IMG/VR virus record: IMGVR_UViG_3300027857_000052 | Span: 1-27,884 of that record | Reading direction: 5' to 3' (one strand) | Origin: a virus | Length of the DNA stretch: 27,884 bases | Shown: positions 1 through 5,977 of the stretch, piece after piece | Layout of the letters: each line of letters starts with the position of its first letter | How positions within the stretch are numbered: position 1 is the stretch's first letter | Made by a program: the position numbers and the translations under genes | Notes under the pieces: generated by a model | What the model was told of the DNA's origin: nothing | Seen by the model: only the letters and a program-made list of their open reading frames with translations | The model's database searches: none

Positions 1-64
1 AGGGGCTGGCGCCGGGGGCAACGCTCCGTCACCTGAGGTCATCCGTTCGGTCGCCGCCACACCT

Positions 65-78
65 TGGCCGATCGGCCA
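65..78. promoter_or_regulatory. Perfect 14-bp palindrome
   Basis: TGGCCGATCGGCCA reads the same on both strands. It lies about 35 bp left of the GTGTC/GACAC cluster. It could bind a dimeric regulator, or be chance in GC-rich DNA; nothing else identifies its partner. Confidence 0.3.
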
Positions 79-102
79 TTTCGCGGCGTGATCCGGTGTT
101 CG

Positions 103-144
103 GTGTCCGTTACGACACACGTTGGCGTGTCAGGTGTCCGACAC
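103..144. promoter_or_regulatory. Cluster of GTGTC/GACAC half-sites (candidate operators)
   Basis: Three GTGTC (103-107, 127-131, 134-138) and two GACAC (114-118, 140-144) pentamers fall within 42 bp. They form inverted pairs such as GTGTC-C-GACAC. The segment 115-130 is almost identical to 299-314. The density and symmetry suggest cooperative binding by a dimeric transcription factor, perhaps the phage repressor, whose gene is not visible in this window. Confidence 0.4.
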
Positions 145-298
145 TCTTACAAAACTTGGCATCCTCTTGCCCTCAAGATCGGAACGCTCCGTGATATCGG
201 GACATAGCGACGCGCCGAAGACGCCTCTGACCCTTGGCCCGCGTCCACTGTGGACAGTACGCCTGCGGCCTGACCTGGGGTCTGTATAGGAATACAAC

Positions 299-314
299 AC
301 ACACGCTGGCGTGT
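299..314. promoter_or_regulatory. Dyad operator candidate upstream of the 62-aa gene
   Basis: ACACACGCTGGCGTGT contains the perfect dyad ACACGC-TG-GCGTGT (301-314). It matches 115-130 at 15 of 16 positions. It ends 12 bp before the ATG at 327, so a bound protein would cover the start region of that gene. TATCGT at 314-319 could be a -10 box for a leaderless transcript beginning near 327, but no good -35 accompanies it. Confidence 0.45.
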
Positions 315-326
315 ATCGTTGTGGGT

Positions 327-515
327 ATGACGCGCATCGACCTCCCCAGCATCGACACCCCGACCGGCACCCTGGACGTCTACACCTGCCGAGACGGCAT
401 TGAGCTCTACATCCAGCCGGACGGCGACGCCGAAAGCGTTGACCTGGTCCTCACCCGCGAGCAGGCCGCCGCGCTGATCGCACGCCTCGCCGCCGCCCTC
501 GCCGAAAGCGCGTAA
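327..515 (+). CDS. Small hypothetical protein (62 aa)
   Basis: I chose the ATG at 327 because the protein from there (MTRIDLPSIDTP...) has strong G/C bias at third codon positions, while the in-frame extension back to 234 does not look like coding sequence. The product is acidic. A predicted beta-rich first half (TLDVYTCRDGIELYIQ) is followed by an amphipathic helix (TREQAAALIARLAAALAESA). No catalytic motif is visible and I do not recognise a family. A paired dyad sits directly upstream, and the gene converges on the minus-strand zinc-finger gene with 15 bp between stops. Small proteins of this shape are common in actinobacterial mobile elements. Confidence 0.6.
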   Translation: MTRIDLPSIDTPTGTLDVYTCRDGIELYIQPDGDAESVDLVLTREQAAALIARLAAALAESA

Positions 516-530
516 CCGCGAGGCCCCCCG

Positions 531-764
531 TCACGCGGCGACAGTCGCCGGCACATCCACGACCGGCCGTGCCGCTTCCGCCCCGCACCGGGCACAACTG
601 GCCGACGCCCACACCAGGCGCCGCCCGCGGGTGATGGGTTGCCCGTGGGCTTGTCCTCCGCAGTCGCAGTGTCCGACGGGGAGGTGGAGGATGAGTTGGG
701 CGTTCCAGAGGTTGAGGTTGATTTGGCCGTCGGTGAGGACGCCTCGGCTGTAGCGGATTGCCAT
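531..764 (-). CDS. Small zinc-finger-like hypothetical protein (77 aa)
   Basis: The ATG at 764-762 is preceded on the minus strand by a strong purine-rich SD (GGAGGGGGG). The product has CDCGG near residue 33 and CARCG near residue 57, i.e. Cys-x-Cys and Cys-x-x-Cys pairs with a nearby His, an arrangement fitting a single zinc-binding knuckle. Such small zinc proteins are frequent in actinobacterial phages and usually uncharacterised. It is transcribed away from the integrase. The upstream region contains a TGTGTCA/TGACACA inverted repeat whose right half overlaps a TTGACA hexamer read on the minus strand, so repression at this promoter is plausible. Confidence 0.65.
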   Translation of the reverse strand: MAIRYSRGVLTDGQINLNLWNAQLILHLPVGHCDCGGQAHGQPITRGRRLVWASASCARCGAEAARPVVDVPATVAA

Positions 765-796
765 GGTGCCCCCCTCCGTGCAGAGTTGAGTGTGGT

Positions 797-819
797 TGTG
801 TCAAGTTCAGGGTGACACA
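797..819. promoter_or_regulatory. Inverted repeat TGTGTCA-N9-TGACACA
   Basis: A perfect 7-bp inverted repeat with a 9-bp spacer lies between the divergent zinc-finger gene and the integrase. Its core, GTGTC...GACAC, is the same half-site that clusters at 103-144. Read on the minus strand it overlaps TTGACA, a consensus -35, about 40 bp before the zinc-finger start. It is a candidate operator for the same regulator. Confidence 0.4.
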
Positions 820-955
820 TGTCGCGGGGCGGGGCAATGCGGATCGAACGGGCGCCGAGGGCGACGGGTGTCCGGTTGGTGCGGCGCTGTCCGTCCGGGC
901 ACGATACGCAACTATGGCGATCTATTCCACCCATTCACGTTGACCACTACCGAGC

Positions 956-983
956 TTGATCGAAACCAGATAATGCCGATTAT
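956..983 (+). promoter_or_regulatory. Possible integrase promoter
   Basis: TTGATC (956-961) and GATTAT (978-983) are separated by 16 bp, about 50 bp before the integrase ATG at 1036. Both boxes deviate from consensus, so this is only a candidate. It sits in a locally AT-richer patch in an otherwise GC-rich region. Confidence 0.25.
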
Positions 984-1035
984 GTGGCGGCGCGGCGCCT
1001 CGGAAAGCCCAAACAGGCCCGTATCCTCACCAACC

Positions 1036-2007
1036 ATGGACACCCCTCCCGCAACCGACATCGCGACAATCGTCTCCGGCGAAATCGTCGCCGGCCGCAA
1101 GGACACCAGCCTCGCCGGCATCACCGCCGCGTGGCTGTGGACCTACCGCGAATCGGCGCACACCCGCGCCGCCTACCAACGCGACATCACGGCCTGGGTG
1201 CACTGGTGCGCGGAGCGCGACCTGGATGTCCTCGCCGTCGAACGGCGAGACGTCGACGCGTACGCCGCGTTCCTCGCGAACACCCCCAACCCCCACACCG
1301 GCCGGCCCCTCGCCCCGGCGAGCCTCGCCCGCCGCCTGTCCGCGATCGCCTCCTGGTACGGGTACCTCCTCGACGCGAAACAGGTCACCGCCAATCCCTG
1401 CGTCCGCGTCCGCCGCCCGAAGATCGACAAGGACATGACCACCACCGTGGGAATGTCCGCGATCGAAGCGATCGCGCTGCGGTCCGTCGCCGGATCCGAC
1501 ACCCGCCTCTCATCGGCGTGCGGGGTCGCGCTCGCCGCGTTCCTCCTCGACCTCGGCGCCCGGGTCTCCGAGGTGTGCCGCGCGGACATCGCCGACCTCG
1601 GCCACGACAGCGGCCACCGTACGGTGCGCCTACGCATGAAGGGCGGGAAGTCCCGCATCCGCGCGGTCCCCCCAGCGCTGAATACCGCCCTCGCCGCCTA
1701 CCTGGGCGACCGAACGGAAGGGACGATCTTCCTGAACCGTGACGGCCAGCGGATCAACCGGGACGAGGTTGCCGGGTTCGTAACGCGCTGCGCGCGGGCA
1801 GCCGGGCTGGCCGGCTGGGAGAAAATCACCCCGCACAGCTTCCGCCACGCGTGGGCGACGATCGCCCGGGAACGGGGCGCCTCGCTGGAGGAGCGCCAGT
1901 ACGCGCTCGGGCACGCCGACCCGCGCACCACCCAGCGGTACGACCGGGCCCGGGCGTCGTTGGACCGTGACCCGTCGTACCTAGTGGCTGCCGCCACCTC
2001 CGGGTGA
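1036..2007 (+). CDS. int: Tyrosine recombinase / phage integrase
   Basis: A 323-aa site-specific recombinase that would integrate and excise the phage. An N-terminal SAM-like core-binding domain occupies roughly residues 25-125 (HTRAAYQRDITAWVHWC, then SLARRLSAIASWYGYLL). The catalytic domain follows, with the full tyrosine-recombinase set: R176 (GARVSEVC), K202/K205 (RMKGGKSR), H267-x-x-R270 (HSFRHAW), H293 (ALGHADPRTT) and the nucleophile Y302 (RYDRA). Length is normal for XerC/D-like actinophage integrases. I chose ATG 1036 because the upstream in-frame extension to 790 has poor coding character; no strong SD precedes it, and ATG 973 is an alternative. No attP core could be identified by eye. 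Confidence 0.93.
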   Translation: MDTPPATDIATIVSGEIVAGRKDTSLAGITAAWLWTYRESAHTRAAYQRDITAWVHWCAERDLDVLAVERRDVDAYAAFLANTPNPHTGRPLAPASLARRLSAIASWYGYLLDAKQVTANPCVRVRRPKIDKDMTTTVGMSAIEAIALRSVAGSDTRLSSACGVALAAFLLDLGARVSEVCRADIADLGHDSGHRTVRLRMKGGKSRIRAVPPALNTALAAYLGDRTEGTIFLNRDGQRINRDEVAGFVTRCARAAGLAGWEKITPHSFRHAWATIARERGASLEERQYALGHADPRTTQRYDRARASLDRDPSYLVAAATSG

Positions 2008-2318
2008 CGGCACCCCGCGCCGGGGACCGTTCCTGTCGTACCCCGGCGGTACAGTTCACGGCGATGGGGAAGTGATATCGCCGAACCGGGTGTGGGGCCT
2101 GCCGCTGGCACCCGGCGTACCGAACCACCTGACCGTCGCCGTATCCGGGGAAGCGCCTCCGGACTGACGCCGGCCGGGCCACTAGGGAAAGCTCGACGAT
2201 CGGCAGGCAGCTCCCATCTCCAGCGCGGGACAACCGTCCGAGCCCGCGTGACGTGGAGGACGGCTCTGCGCGTAGCCCCGGCCCGGCGGATTCGGAACAA
2301 GCCGGGGCTACGGCATAT
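2008..2318. other. Noncoding region between integrase and minus-strand gene
   Basis: No convincing gene is present; an open frame from 2092 lacks an SD and resembles GC-rich shadow sequence. The stretch holds an inverted repeat CGGCGAT/ATCGCCG (2059-2065 and 2077-2083), the short dyad GTACC-CCGGC-GGTAC near 2038-2052, and the strong hairpin at 2271-2312. Being next to the integrase, it is a reasonable place to look for the attachment site, but I cannot recognise a core or a tRNA 3' end. Confidence 0.4.
2271..2312. terminator. Bidirectional terminator-like hairpin
   Basis: CGTAGCCCCGGC (2271-2282) pairs perfectly with GCCGGGGCTACG (2301-2312): a 12-bp GC-rich stem with an 18-nt loop. It starts 6 nt beyond the stop of the minus-strand gene (2319) and lies downstream of the integrase on the plus strand, so it could end both transcripts. 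There is no long U-run on either side, as is usual in actinobacteria. Confidence 0.5.
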
Positions 2319-2642
2319 CTATATACGCGGGCCACCTGGTGAGGGTCCGGGTCCCCCTTCCGAACCAGCCAAGCTAACCGGTGGGTACGACATCCGCCAC
2401 GCCGGCAGGCTGATGGTCACCTGGATCGTGTAGTACGTCGTGAATGGAAACGGCGGGGCCGCCGTCGTGTTGGGCATCGGCCAGACGATCGGCGGCGGGG
2501 TCGCGGCGGTTGACGGCCACGCGACCGTCTCGCCGCGCTGCAGCCGCTCGTTCAGTGCGCGGTGTTCCTCGCAGCGCGGGCAGTCGAGCCCCGAGCACCA
2601 GGTGACCGAGCCGTTCGCACCGTTCACAACCTCATGGGACAT
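2319..2642 (-). CDS. Small Cys-rich hypothetical protein (107 aa)
   Basis: The minus-strand ATG at 2642-2640 (MSHEVVNGANGS...) follows an AAGG-type SD, and the frame has strong G/C third positions, which the overlapping frames lack. Near residue 16 there is a WCSGLDCPRCEEH motif, a Cys-x4-Cys-x2-Cys-x2-His pattern suggesting one zinc site. A charged helix (RALNERLQRGE) and a long Pro-rich tail follow. No known family is recognised. It is divergent from the MUG113-like gene at 2734, and the 91-bp gap contains a perfect palindrome that could control both. A hairpin follows its stop directly. Confidence 0.55.
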   Translation of the reverse strand: MSHEVVNGANGSVTWCSGLDCPRCEEHRALNERLQRGETVAWPSTAATPPPIVWPMPNTTAAPPFPFTTYYTIQVTISLPAWRMSYPPVSLAGSEGGPGPSPGGPRI

Positions 2643-2705
2643 GCCGCCGACCTTACGCTGACATGGTGATCCACAAACGGCTCCCCGTGCGGCGTGGGAT
2701 CGCCG

Positions 2706-2717
2706 GATATGCATATC
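2706..2717. promoter_or_regulatory. Palindromic operator candidate in divergent promoter region
   Basis: GATATGCATATC is a perfect 12-bp palindrome, strikingly AT-rich for this DNA. It lies in the 91-bp gap between the divergent genes at 2642 (-) and 2734 (+), about 5 bp before the AGGAG SD of the rightward gene. A repressor bound here would block that gene's start and possibly the leftward promoter. Confidence 0.4.
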
Positions 2718-2733
2718 GCCGTAGGAGAATGAG

Positions 2734-3432
2734 ATGCCCCGGCAGCGTTCCCGCGCCCCGGGGCCGACCGATCCACCCTTCTGGAAAGGGACCGATGTGG
2801 TCCACATTAACCATGCCGATGTGCTCGGCTGCGGCGCGTTCAACGCCGACATGCCGGATCGAGACCGAGGTCTCGCGGAACTCTTGGACACGCTGGCAGA
2901 TGACCCAGCCAAGCGGGAGATCTCGATCGTCGCCATGCAGGCGGCGAGCATCGGATTTGACCTTGCGGACGAAGCGGCCTTCAACATCGTTGTAGCGACC
3001 GGCCGTCGTTGGCACGAAGCCGGCGAGGAGATGCGAGTGCTCCTCTTTCCTACCCGAACTGCGGAGCCGAGGACTGCACAGGTCCAGCCGGAGCGCGGTC
3101 ACGCGCCCATCGTCTACTACATGCGCCTCGGGGACATCGTAAAGATAGGCACCACGACGAACGTCGCGAAGCGGGCAGGCAGCATCAATCCGGAAGGCGT
3201 GATGGCCGTCGAGTTCGGCGCCGTGGATGTCGAGCGGGCTCGCCACAACCAGTTCATCGATCTTCACCTACATGGCGAATGGTTCCGGCTGGACGCCACC
3301 CTGGGCTCGCACGTCATTGAGGTGCGAGCCGCCTTCGAGGCTGCGACAGGAGAGACGACCGAGGCCTGGCTCGCCCGAATGCGGACCCCCGGTGCCGAGC
3401 GCGGCAAACGGCGGAAGCCCGTGCGGAGCTAA
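2734..3432 (+). CDS. MUG113 / GIY-YIG-like nuclease-fold protein
   Basis: 232 aa, starting at an ATG preceded by AGGAG at good spacing. The C-terminal half (about residues 126-205) matches the MUG113/T5orf172 branch of the GIY-YIG superfamily: a YYMRLGDIVKIGTT segment (Y128, Y129, K137, G139), then NVAKR with R147, then VERARHNQF with a conserved Glu and His, ending in the family signature HGEWF. GIY-YIG domains cut DNA, but many MUG113 members are uncharacterised and their activity is uncertain. The N-terminal 120 residues are of unknown function. In phages such genes are often accessory or homing-type. It begins a rightward pair with the HTH gene 10 bp downstream. Confidence 0.75.
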   Translation: MPRQRSRAPGPTDPPFWKGTDVVHINHADVLGCGAFNADMPDRDRGLAELLDTLADDPAKREISIVAMQAASIGFDLADEAAFNIVVATGRRWHEAGEEMRVLLFPTRTAEPRTAQVQPERGHAPIVYYMRLGDIVKIGTTTNVAKRAGSINPEGVMAVEFGAVDVERARHNQFIDLHLHGEWFRLDATLGSHVIEVRAAFEAATGETTEAWLARMRTPGAERGKRRKPVRS

Positions 3433-3442
3433 CATCGTGCAC

Positions 3443-3688
3443 ATGATTCACCACCCGATCAGCAGCGAGGAGTCGCTGGTGGATCGGGAACTCCTTGCTG
3501 CGGTTCTCGGCCTGTCGGTGGCGTCGATCCGGCGTCACTGCGAGCCGATCGCCTGCGACGTTGAAACCCATCGCGTGCTCTACGCGTGCAACATTCGGGA
3601 TCCCCGCGGCGCGTCGGAGGCCCTCCGTGACGTGGCACCACGACAGAAGAGGACGAAGCACGGGCGTGTCTCGCCCGTCGCTGCTTGA
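3443..3688 (+). CDS. Small helix-turn-helix protein (81 aa), possible excisionase or regulator
   Basis: I start it at ATG 3443, 10 bp after the MUG113-like gene. Residues 14-34 (DRELLAAVLGLSVASIRRHCE) read as a helix-turn-helix of the MerR/excisionase kind: helix, LGLS turn, recognition helix SIRRH. The rest (VETHRVLYACNIRDP) could be the wing strand, and the tail is basic. Near an integrase, such proteins often act as excision factors or transcription regulators; which applies here cannot be told from sequence. No strong SD is visible, so translational coupling to the upstream gene is likely. A terminator-like hairpin follows 41 bp downstream. Confidence 0.6.
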   Translation: MIHHPISSEESLVDRELLAAVLGLSVASIRRHCEPIACDVETHRVLYACNIRDPRGASEALRDVAPRQKRTKHGRVSPVAA

Positions 3689-3729
3689 CTTGTGGCCTTA
3701 GAGCACCCAAGATGCGGCTAGACCAGTAT

Positions 3730-3766
3730 GCCCACCGACCAGTTTCGGTGGGCGGTTTGCTGTTTT
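3730..3766 (+). terminator. Rho-independent terminator after the control module
   Basis: GCCCACCGA (3730-3738) pairs perfectly with TCGGTGGGC (3745-3753) around a 6-nt loop, followed by GGTTTGCTGTTTTC with two T-rich patches. It lies 41 bp beyond the HTH gene and marks the boundary between the control module and the late region. Confidence 0.75.
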
Positions 3767-3774
3767 CAGGGACT

Positions 3775-4020
3775 GGTTCGGGTCGCCGCGCGTTGAGCCT
3801 CGACCTCCCCAGGCGGCCTCCCTGCTTGCTGGCGACCCGAACCTCAATTCCCCCCCCCGCGGCCCCCAAGAGTTGCGCCTGTTCTGAGTCTTCCGTCCTG
3901 TTGGCCGCTTTCGAGGGGTGAGCGCCAACCCAGGGACGGCAGGGGTTGGGAAGGGAACCCGCGCTTCGGCGTGGCCGCGTCCCCTTCCTGGCGTGGTGCC
4001 CGGCCGGCGGCTAGGGCACC
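3775..4020 (+). ncRNA. Candidate structured noncoding RNA / late-operon leader
   Basis: No gene is supported in this stretch, which packs at least four consecutive stem-loops. One is a 13-bp perfect stem (3775-3787 with 3831-3843). Next is a three-part stem (3893-3898/3934-3939, 3900-3904/3925-3929, 3906-3909/3921-3924). A 7-bp stem (3949-3955/3982-3988) encloses a 6-bp hairpin capped by a cUUCGg tetraloop (3959-3974). Last is a 7-bp stem (3995-4001/4014-4020). The regular spacing and the UUCG cap favour a functional RNA over random GC-rich pairing. It follows a terminator and precedes the first late gene. The strand is inferred from neighbouring genes. No known RNA class was recognised. Confidence 0.45.
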
Positions 4021-4064
4021 CGCCCCACCCCCCTCCTTCACGACCCAACCCAGTGCAACCAGGG

Positions 4065-4220
4065 GTGTGGCGTGCACCTACTAGCCGCAGCCGCCAACTG
4101 GTTCAAACACTGTGGGGCCTACCCGCCCTGTACGTGCACCACCGCCGACTCAAGGCCCACCACCGCAGGCTGATCGACGAACTCCGCGCCGACCTGCTCG
4201 GCGACGAACCCGACGAATGA
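4065..4220 (+). CDS. Possible small protein (about 51 aa)
   Basis: The frame ending at 4220 has clear coding character from about 4110: third positions are nearly all G/C and the sequence LKAHHRRLIDELRADLLGDE reads as a basic-to-acidic helix. GTG 4065 is the nearest plausible start, with a G-rich stretch immediately before it but at poor spacing, so the start is uncertain. There is no recognisable family. It sits between the structured RNA candidate and the first clear virion gene, and may be a leader or regulatory peptide of the late operon. Confidence 0.35.
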   Translation: MWRAPTSRSRQLVQTLWGLPALYVHHRRLKAHHRRLIDELRADLLGDEPDE

Positions 4221-4244
4221 AGCGCGCATTTCCCGGCTTCCCGC

Positions 4245-4264
4245 CCCACCGGGTGGGCAGTTTT
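4245..4264 (+). terminator. Weak hairpin with T-tract before the late operon
   Basis: CCCACC (4245-4250) and GGTGGG (4252-4257) can form a short stem followed by CAGTTTTC. It lies 37 bp before the ATG at 4294. It may attenuate read-through into the late genes, but the stem is short and the case is weak. Confidence 0.25.
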
Positions 4265-4293
4265 CCCACCCTCCACCGGCAAAGGAGTAAGCC

Positions 4294-4770
4294 ATGGGAG
4301 CCCCCGCGGGTCTTTACAATCTAATCCGGTCCAGCGTCGCCACCAGCACCGCGATCACCGTCAACCAGGTGCTCGTACCGGCTGCCGCCTCGGCGGAGTT
4401 TACCCGCGCTTGGTGCAACCAGGACTCGGTCACCACGACCAACCAGACCCGCATCCAGCTGAACCAGAACTCCACCGCGTGCACCGTGACCAGCCAGACG
4501 CCGTTCCCGGCGCAGAAGTCGATGCAGGCGTCGAAGTGTGTCGGCGGTACCTCGGCGACCGGTATCACGGCGACGATCGAGGGCACCGTGACGGGCACCT
4601 GGTGGCAGGAAGGATTCAACATCGTCAACGGCATCCTCTATCTTCCGGTGCCGGAGGCCCGCTGGATCCTCGTCGGCCAGGCGTCCGGCTTCGCCGCGCT
4701 GAAGTTCCCCGGCGCCCCGGCCAGCGCGTCCTATACGACCGCTTTGGAGTGGTTGGAAAGTGCGGGGTGA
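4294..4770 (+). CDS. Putative virion structural protein (158 aa)
   Basis: The ATG at 4294 follows AAAGGAG at ideal spacing. The product is rich in Thr, Ser, Ala and Asn with alternating beta-strand patterns (STAITVNQVLVPAA, TRIQLNQNSTACTVTS, TATIEGTVTGTWW), typical of small decoration or fibre-associated virion proteins; no enzyme motif is seen. Three Cys residues occur in the middle. It opens the rightward accessory virion module and its stop overlaps the start of the 20-codon micro-ORF by GTGA. Function is inferred from composition and position only. Confidence 0.6.
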   Translation: MGAPAGLYNLIRSSVATSTAITVNQVLVPAAASAEFTRAWCNQDSVTTTNQTRIQLNQNSTACTVTSQTPFPAQKSMQASKCVGGTSATGITATIEGTVTGTWWQEGFNIVNGILYLPVPEARWILVGQASGFAALKFPGAPASASYTTALEWLESAG

Positions 4771-4829
4771 GGTTGGCTAGCGAACGTGCTAAGTTCGCGG
4801 CCCTGAACGCGGTGGACGGCAAGCAGTGA
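4767..4829 (+). CDS. 20-residue micro-ORF coupled to both neighbours
   Basis: GTG at 4767 overlaps the stop of the preceding gene (GTGA, 4767-4770), and its own stop overlaps the GTG start of the AlkB-like gene (GTGA, 4826-4829). The peptide is VRLASERAKFAALNAVDGKQ, basic and helix-prone. GGAAAG at 4754-4759 could serve as SD. The exact fit of both overlaps suggests the ribosome is passed from gene to gene. It may matter mainly as a coupling device rather than for its peptide. Confidence 0.4.
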   Translation: MRLASERAKFAALNAVDGKQ

Positions 4830-5314
4830 CGACTCCGGTGCCGGAGCTTGAGGTCCACCGCAACTGGTGCATCGAAGAGCCGGACGTGCTACTCGACCGG
4901 GTCCGGCAGTCATTCACCTACGGACCCGGCGAGAACCGTGCCACCGGCCAGTTCTACGCGGCCGGTGAGCAGAAGTGGGTACCGGCGCTTGCGGTCCGCG
5001 GCCCCGAACTGCTCGACGACCTGGCAGTACGGTTCGGCCGATTCACGATCGTTCACTTCCAGGCGTACCGCAACGGCTCCGGCTGTGACTGGCACGCCGA
5101 CGACCCGTTCGACGCGGCGGCTGTCCTTTCCCTCGGGGTGACCCGCACCTTCGGGATCCGCCGGCCCGGCGTGGACCCGCAGTGGATCCCTGTACGCCAC
5201 GGAGATCTGGTGTTCATGCCATCGGGTTTCCAGCAGGCTTGGCAGCACTGCGTGCCCGTAGAAGACATTCCCGGTGAGCGCTGCTCGCTGGTGTTCCGAA
5301 CAGTGAGGAGATAA
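4826..5314 (+). CDS. AlkB-type 2-oxoglutarate/Fe(II) dioxygenase
   Basis: 162 aa, from GTG 4826. The Fe(II) triad is complete: H90-A-D92 (CDWHADD) and distal H141 (QQAWQHCVP). The 2-oxoglutarate-binding pair appears as R152-CSLVF-R158, close to the RxSLxFR motif of AlkB and its ALKBH2/3 relatives. GDLVFMPSGFQ before the distal His is also family-typical. AlkB proteins oxidatively remove alkyl groups from nucleic-acid bases; some phage members are thought to reverse damage or modify bases. At 162 aa it is shorter than E. coli AlkB, covering only the catalytic core. Its place among virion genes is odd. Repair or base modification of phage DNA is inferred. Confidence 0.85.
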   Translation: MTTPVPELEVHRNWCIEEPDVLLDRVRQSFTYGPGENRATGQFYAAGEQKWVPALAVRGPELLDDLAVRFGRFTIVHFQAYRNGSGCDWHADDPFDAAAVLSLGVTRTFGIRRPGVDPQWIPVRHGDLVFMPSGFQQAWQHCVPVEDIPGERCSLVFRTVRR

Positions 5315-5318
5315 CCCG

Positions 5319-5621
5319 GTGAGCAACGCGATCGTGTCCACCGCCGCCCGGGTCACCCTGCCCGACGGCCGCCTCGCCGCCACCATCGACGAGGTACCGG
5401 TCGGCGGTGGCACGCAGGTCAAGACCGTTGACGGGGAGAAGGTCGAGACCGTCCACGACTCGTCGAAGGTGTACCACCTTCGGCTGATCAGTCTCGACCG
5501 GTCTGTACCGGACGAGCTGCGCGAGTTCAGCGACTACGACGAGGCAGTGGCGGCCGGCGTTGCGTACGCCGACCGGCTCGAGCAGTCCGCCGCGCAGGCC
5601 CTGGCCGACCTGAAGGCGTGA
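5319..5621 (+). CDS. Hypothetical protein (100 aa)
   Basis: GTG 5319 follows GAGGAG at good spacing, 4 bp after the AlkB-like gene, so the two are probably co-translated. The first two thirds look beta-rich (ARVTLPDGRLAATIDEVPV; KVYHLRLISLDRSV). The last third is an acidic amphipathic helix (DYDEAVAAGVAYADRLEQSAAQALADL). No family is recognised. It could be a virion component or a partner of the dioxygenase; position is the only evidence. Confidence 0.55.
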   Translation: MSNAIVSTAARVTLPDGRLAATIDEVPVGGGTQVKTVDGEKVETVHDSSKVYHLRLISLDRSVPDELREFSDYDEAVAAGVAYADRLEQSAAQALADLKA

Positions 5622-5628
5622 GCCTGCG

Positions 5629-5961
5629 GTGCCGAACTTCGCCGGTGCGGTGCTGCTGAAACCGCCGGAGACCAAGCAGTCGTACGAGCGTAAGCAGCTC
5701 ACAAACCTGATCCGGGTCGGCGGGAAACTCGCCGTCCTCGGCGTGGAGGACGGCCGCCGCGCGATGGGCTGGTGGCATGTCGTGCGGCCGGGCACGTTCA
5801 ACACACCGATAAGTAACTCGTGGGGGCCGGATCAGCAGGGCGACAACCTGGTGTACGGCAAGTCCCTGTGCGGCAAGACGAACATCATAAGCAACGGCTA
5901 CCCGGCGGATTGGCGCCCACCGAAGGGCACACTTTGCCCGGCCTGCTCCGAACTGCTCTGA
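5629..5961 (+). CDS. Small zinc-binding hypothetical protein (110 aa)
   Basis: The GTG start at 5629 lies 7 bp after the previous stop; its SD is weak. A His in GWWHVV (about residue 50), a Cys in SLCGK and a terminal CPAC make a His/Cys3 set, an arrangement common in small zinc-finger proteins of actinobacterial phages. The order is His, spacer with a Gly/Asn-rich loop, CG, then CxxC near the C terminus. Molecular role is unknown. It continues the closely spaced rightward run. Confidence 0.55.
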   Translation: MPNFAGAVLLKPPETKQSYERKQLTNLIRVGGKLAVLGVEDGRRAMGWWHVVRPGTFNTPISNSWGPDQQGDNLVYGKSLCGKTNIISNGYPADWRPPKGTLCPACSELL

Positions 5962-5977
5962 ACAGGAGACTCTGCCC

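Larger units (their letters stand above)
1..326. other. Noncoding, operator-rich left-edge region
   Basis: I see no supported gene in these 326 bases; the open frames here lack an SD sequence and have no recognisable product. The stretch instead holds short inverted repeats: a perfect 14-bp palindrome at 65-78, a cluster of GTGTC/GACAC half-sites at 103-144, and two nearly identical 16-bp dyads at 115-130 and 299-314. It ends just before the 62-aa gene at 327. A control region or phage attachment region is the natural reading, but no promoter with both consensus elements is clear. Confidence 0.5.

Noticed and set aside
407-934. Larger minus-strand frames overlapping the 77-aa zinc-finger gene
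   Set aside because: They span the real genes at 327 and 531 in other frames and are Arg/Pro-rich shadows without an SD.
2281-2370. A tRNA or tRNA 3' end as attachment site
   Set aside because: GGGTCCGGGTCC near 2343 recalls a T-arm, but it lacks the GTTCRANYC pattern and no cloverleaf could be drawn.
2092-2433. A plus-strand 113-codon frame after the integrase
   Set aside because: No SD, Arg/Pro/Gly-rich, overlaps a strong hairpin and the better-supported minus-strand gene ending at 2319.
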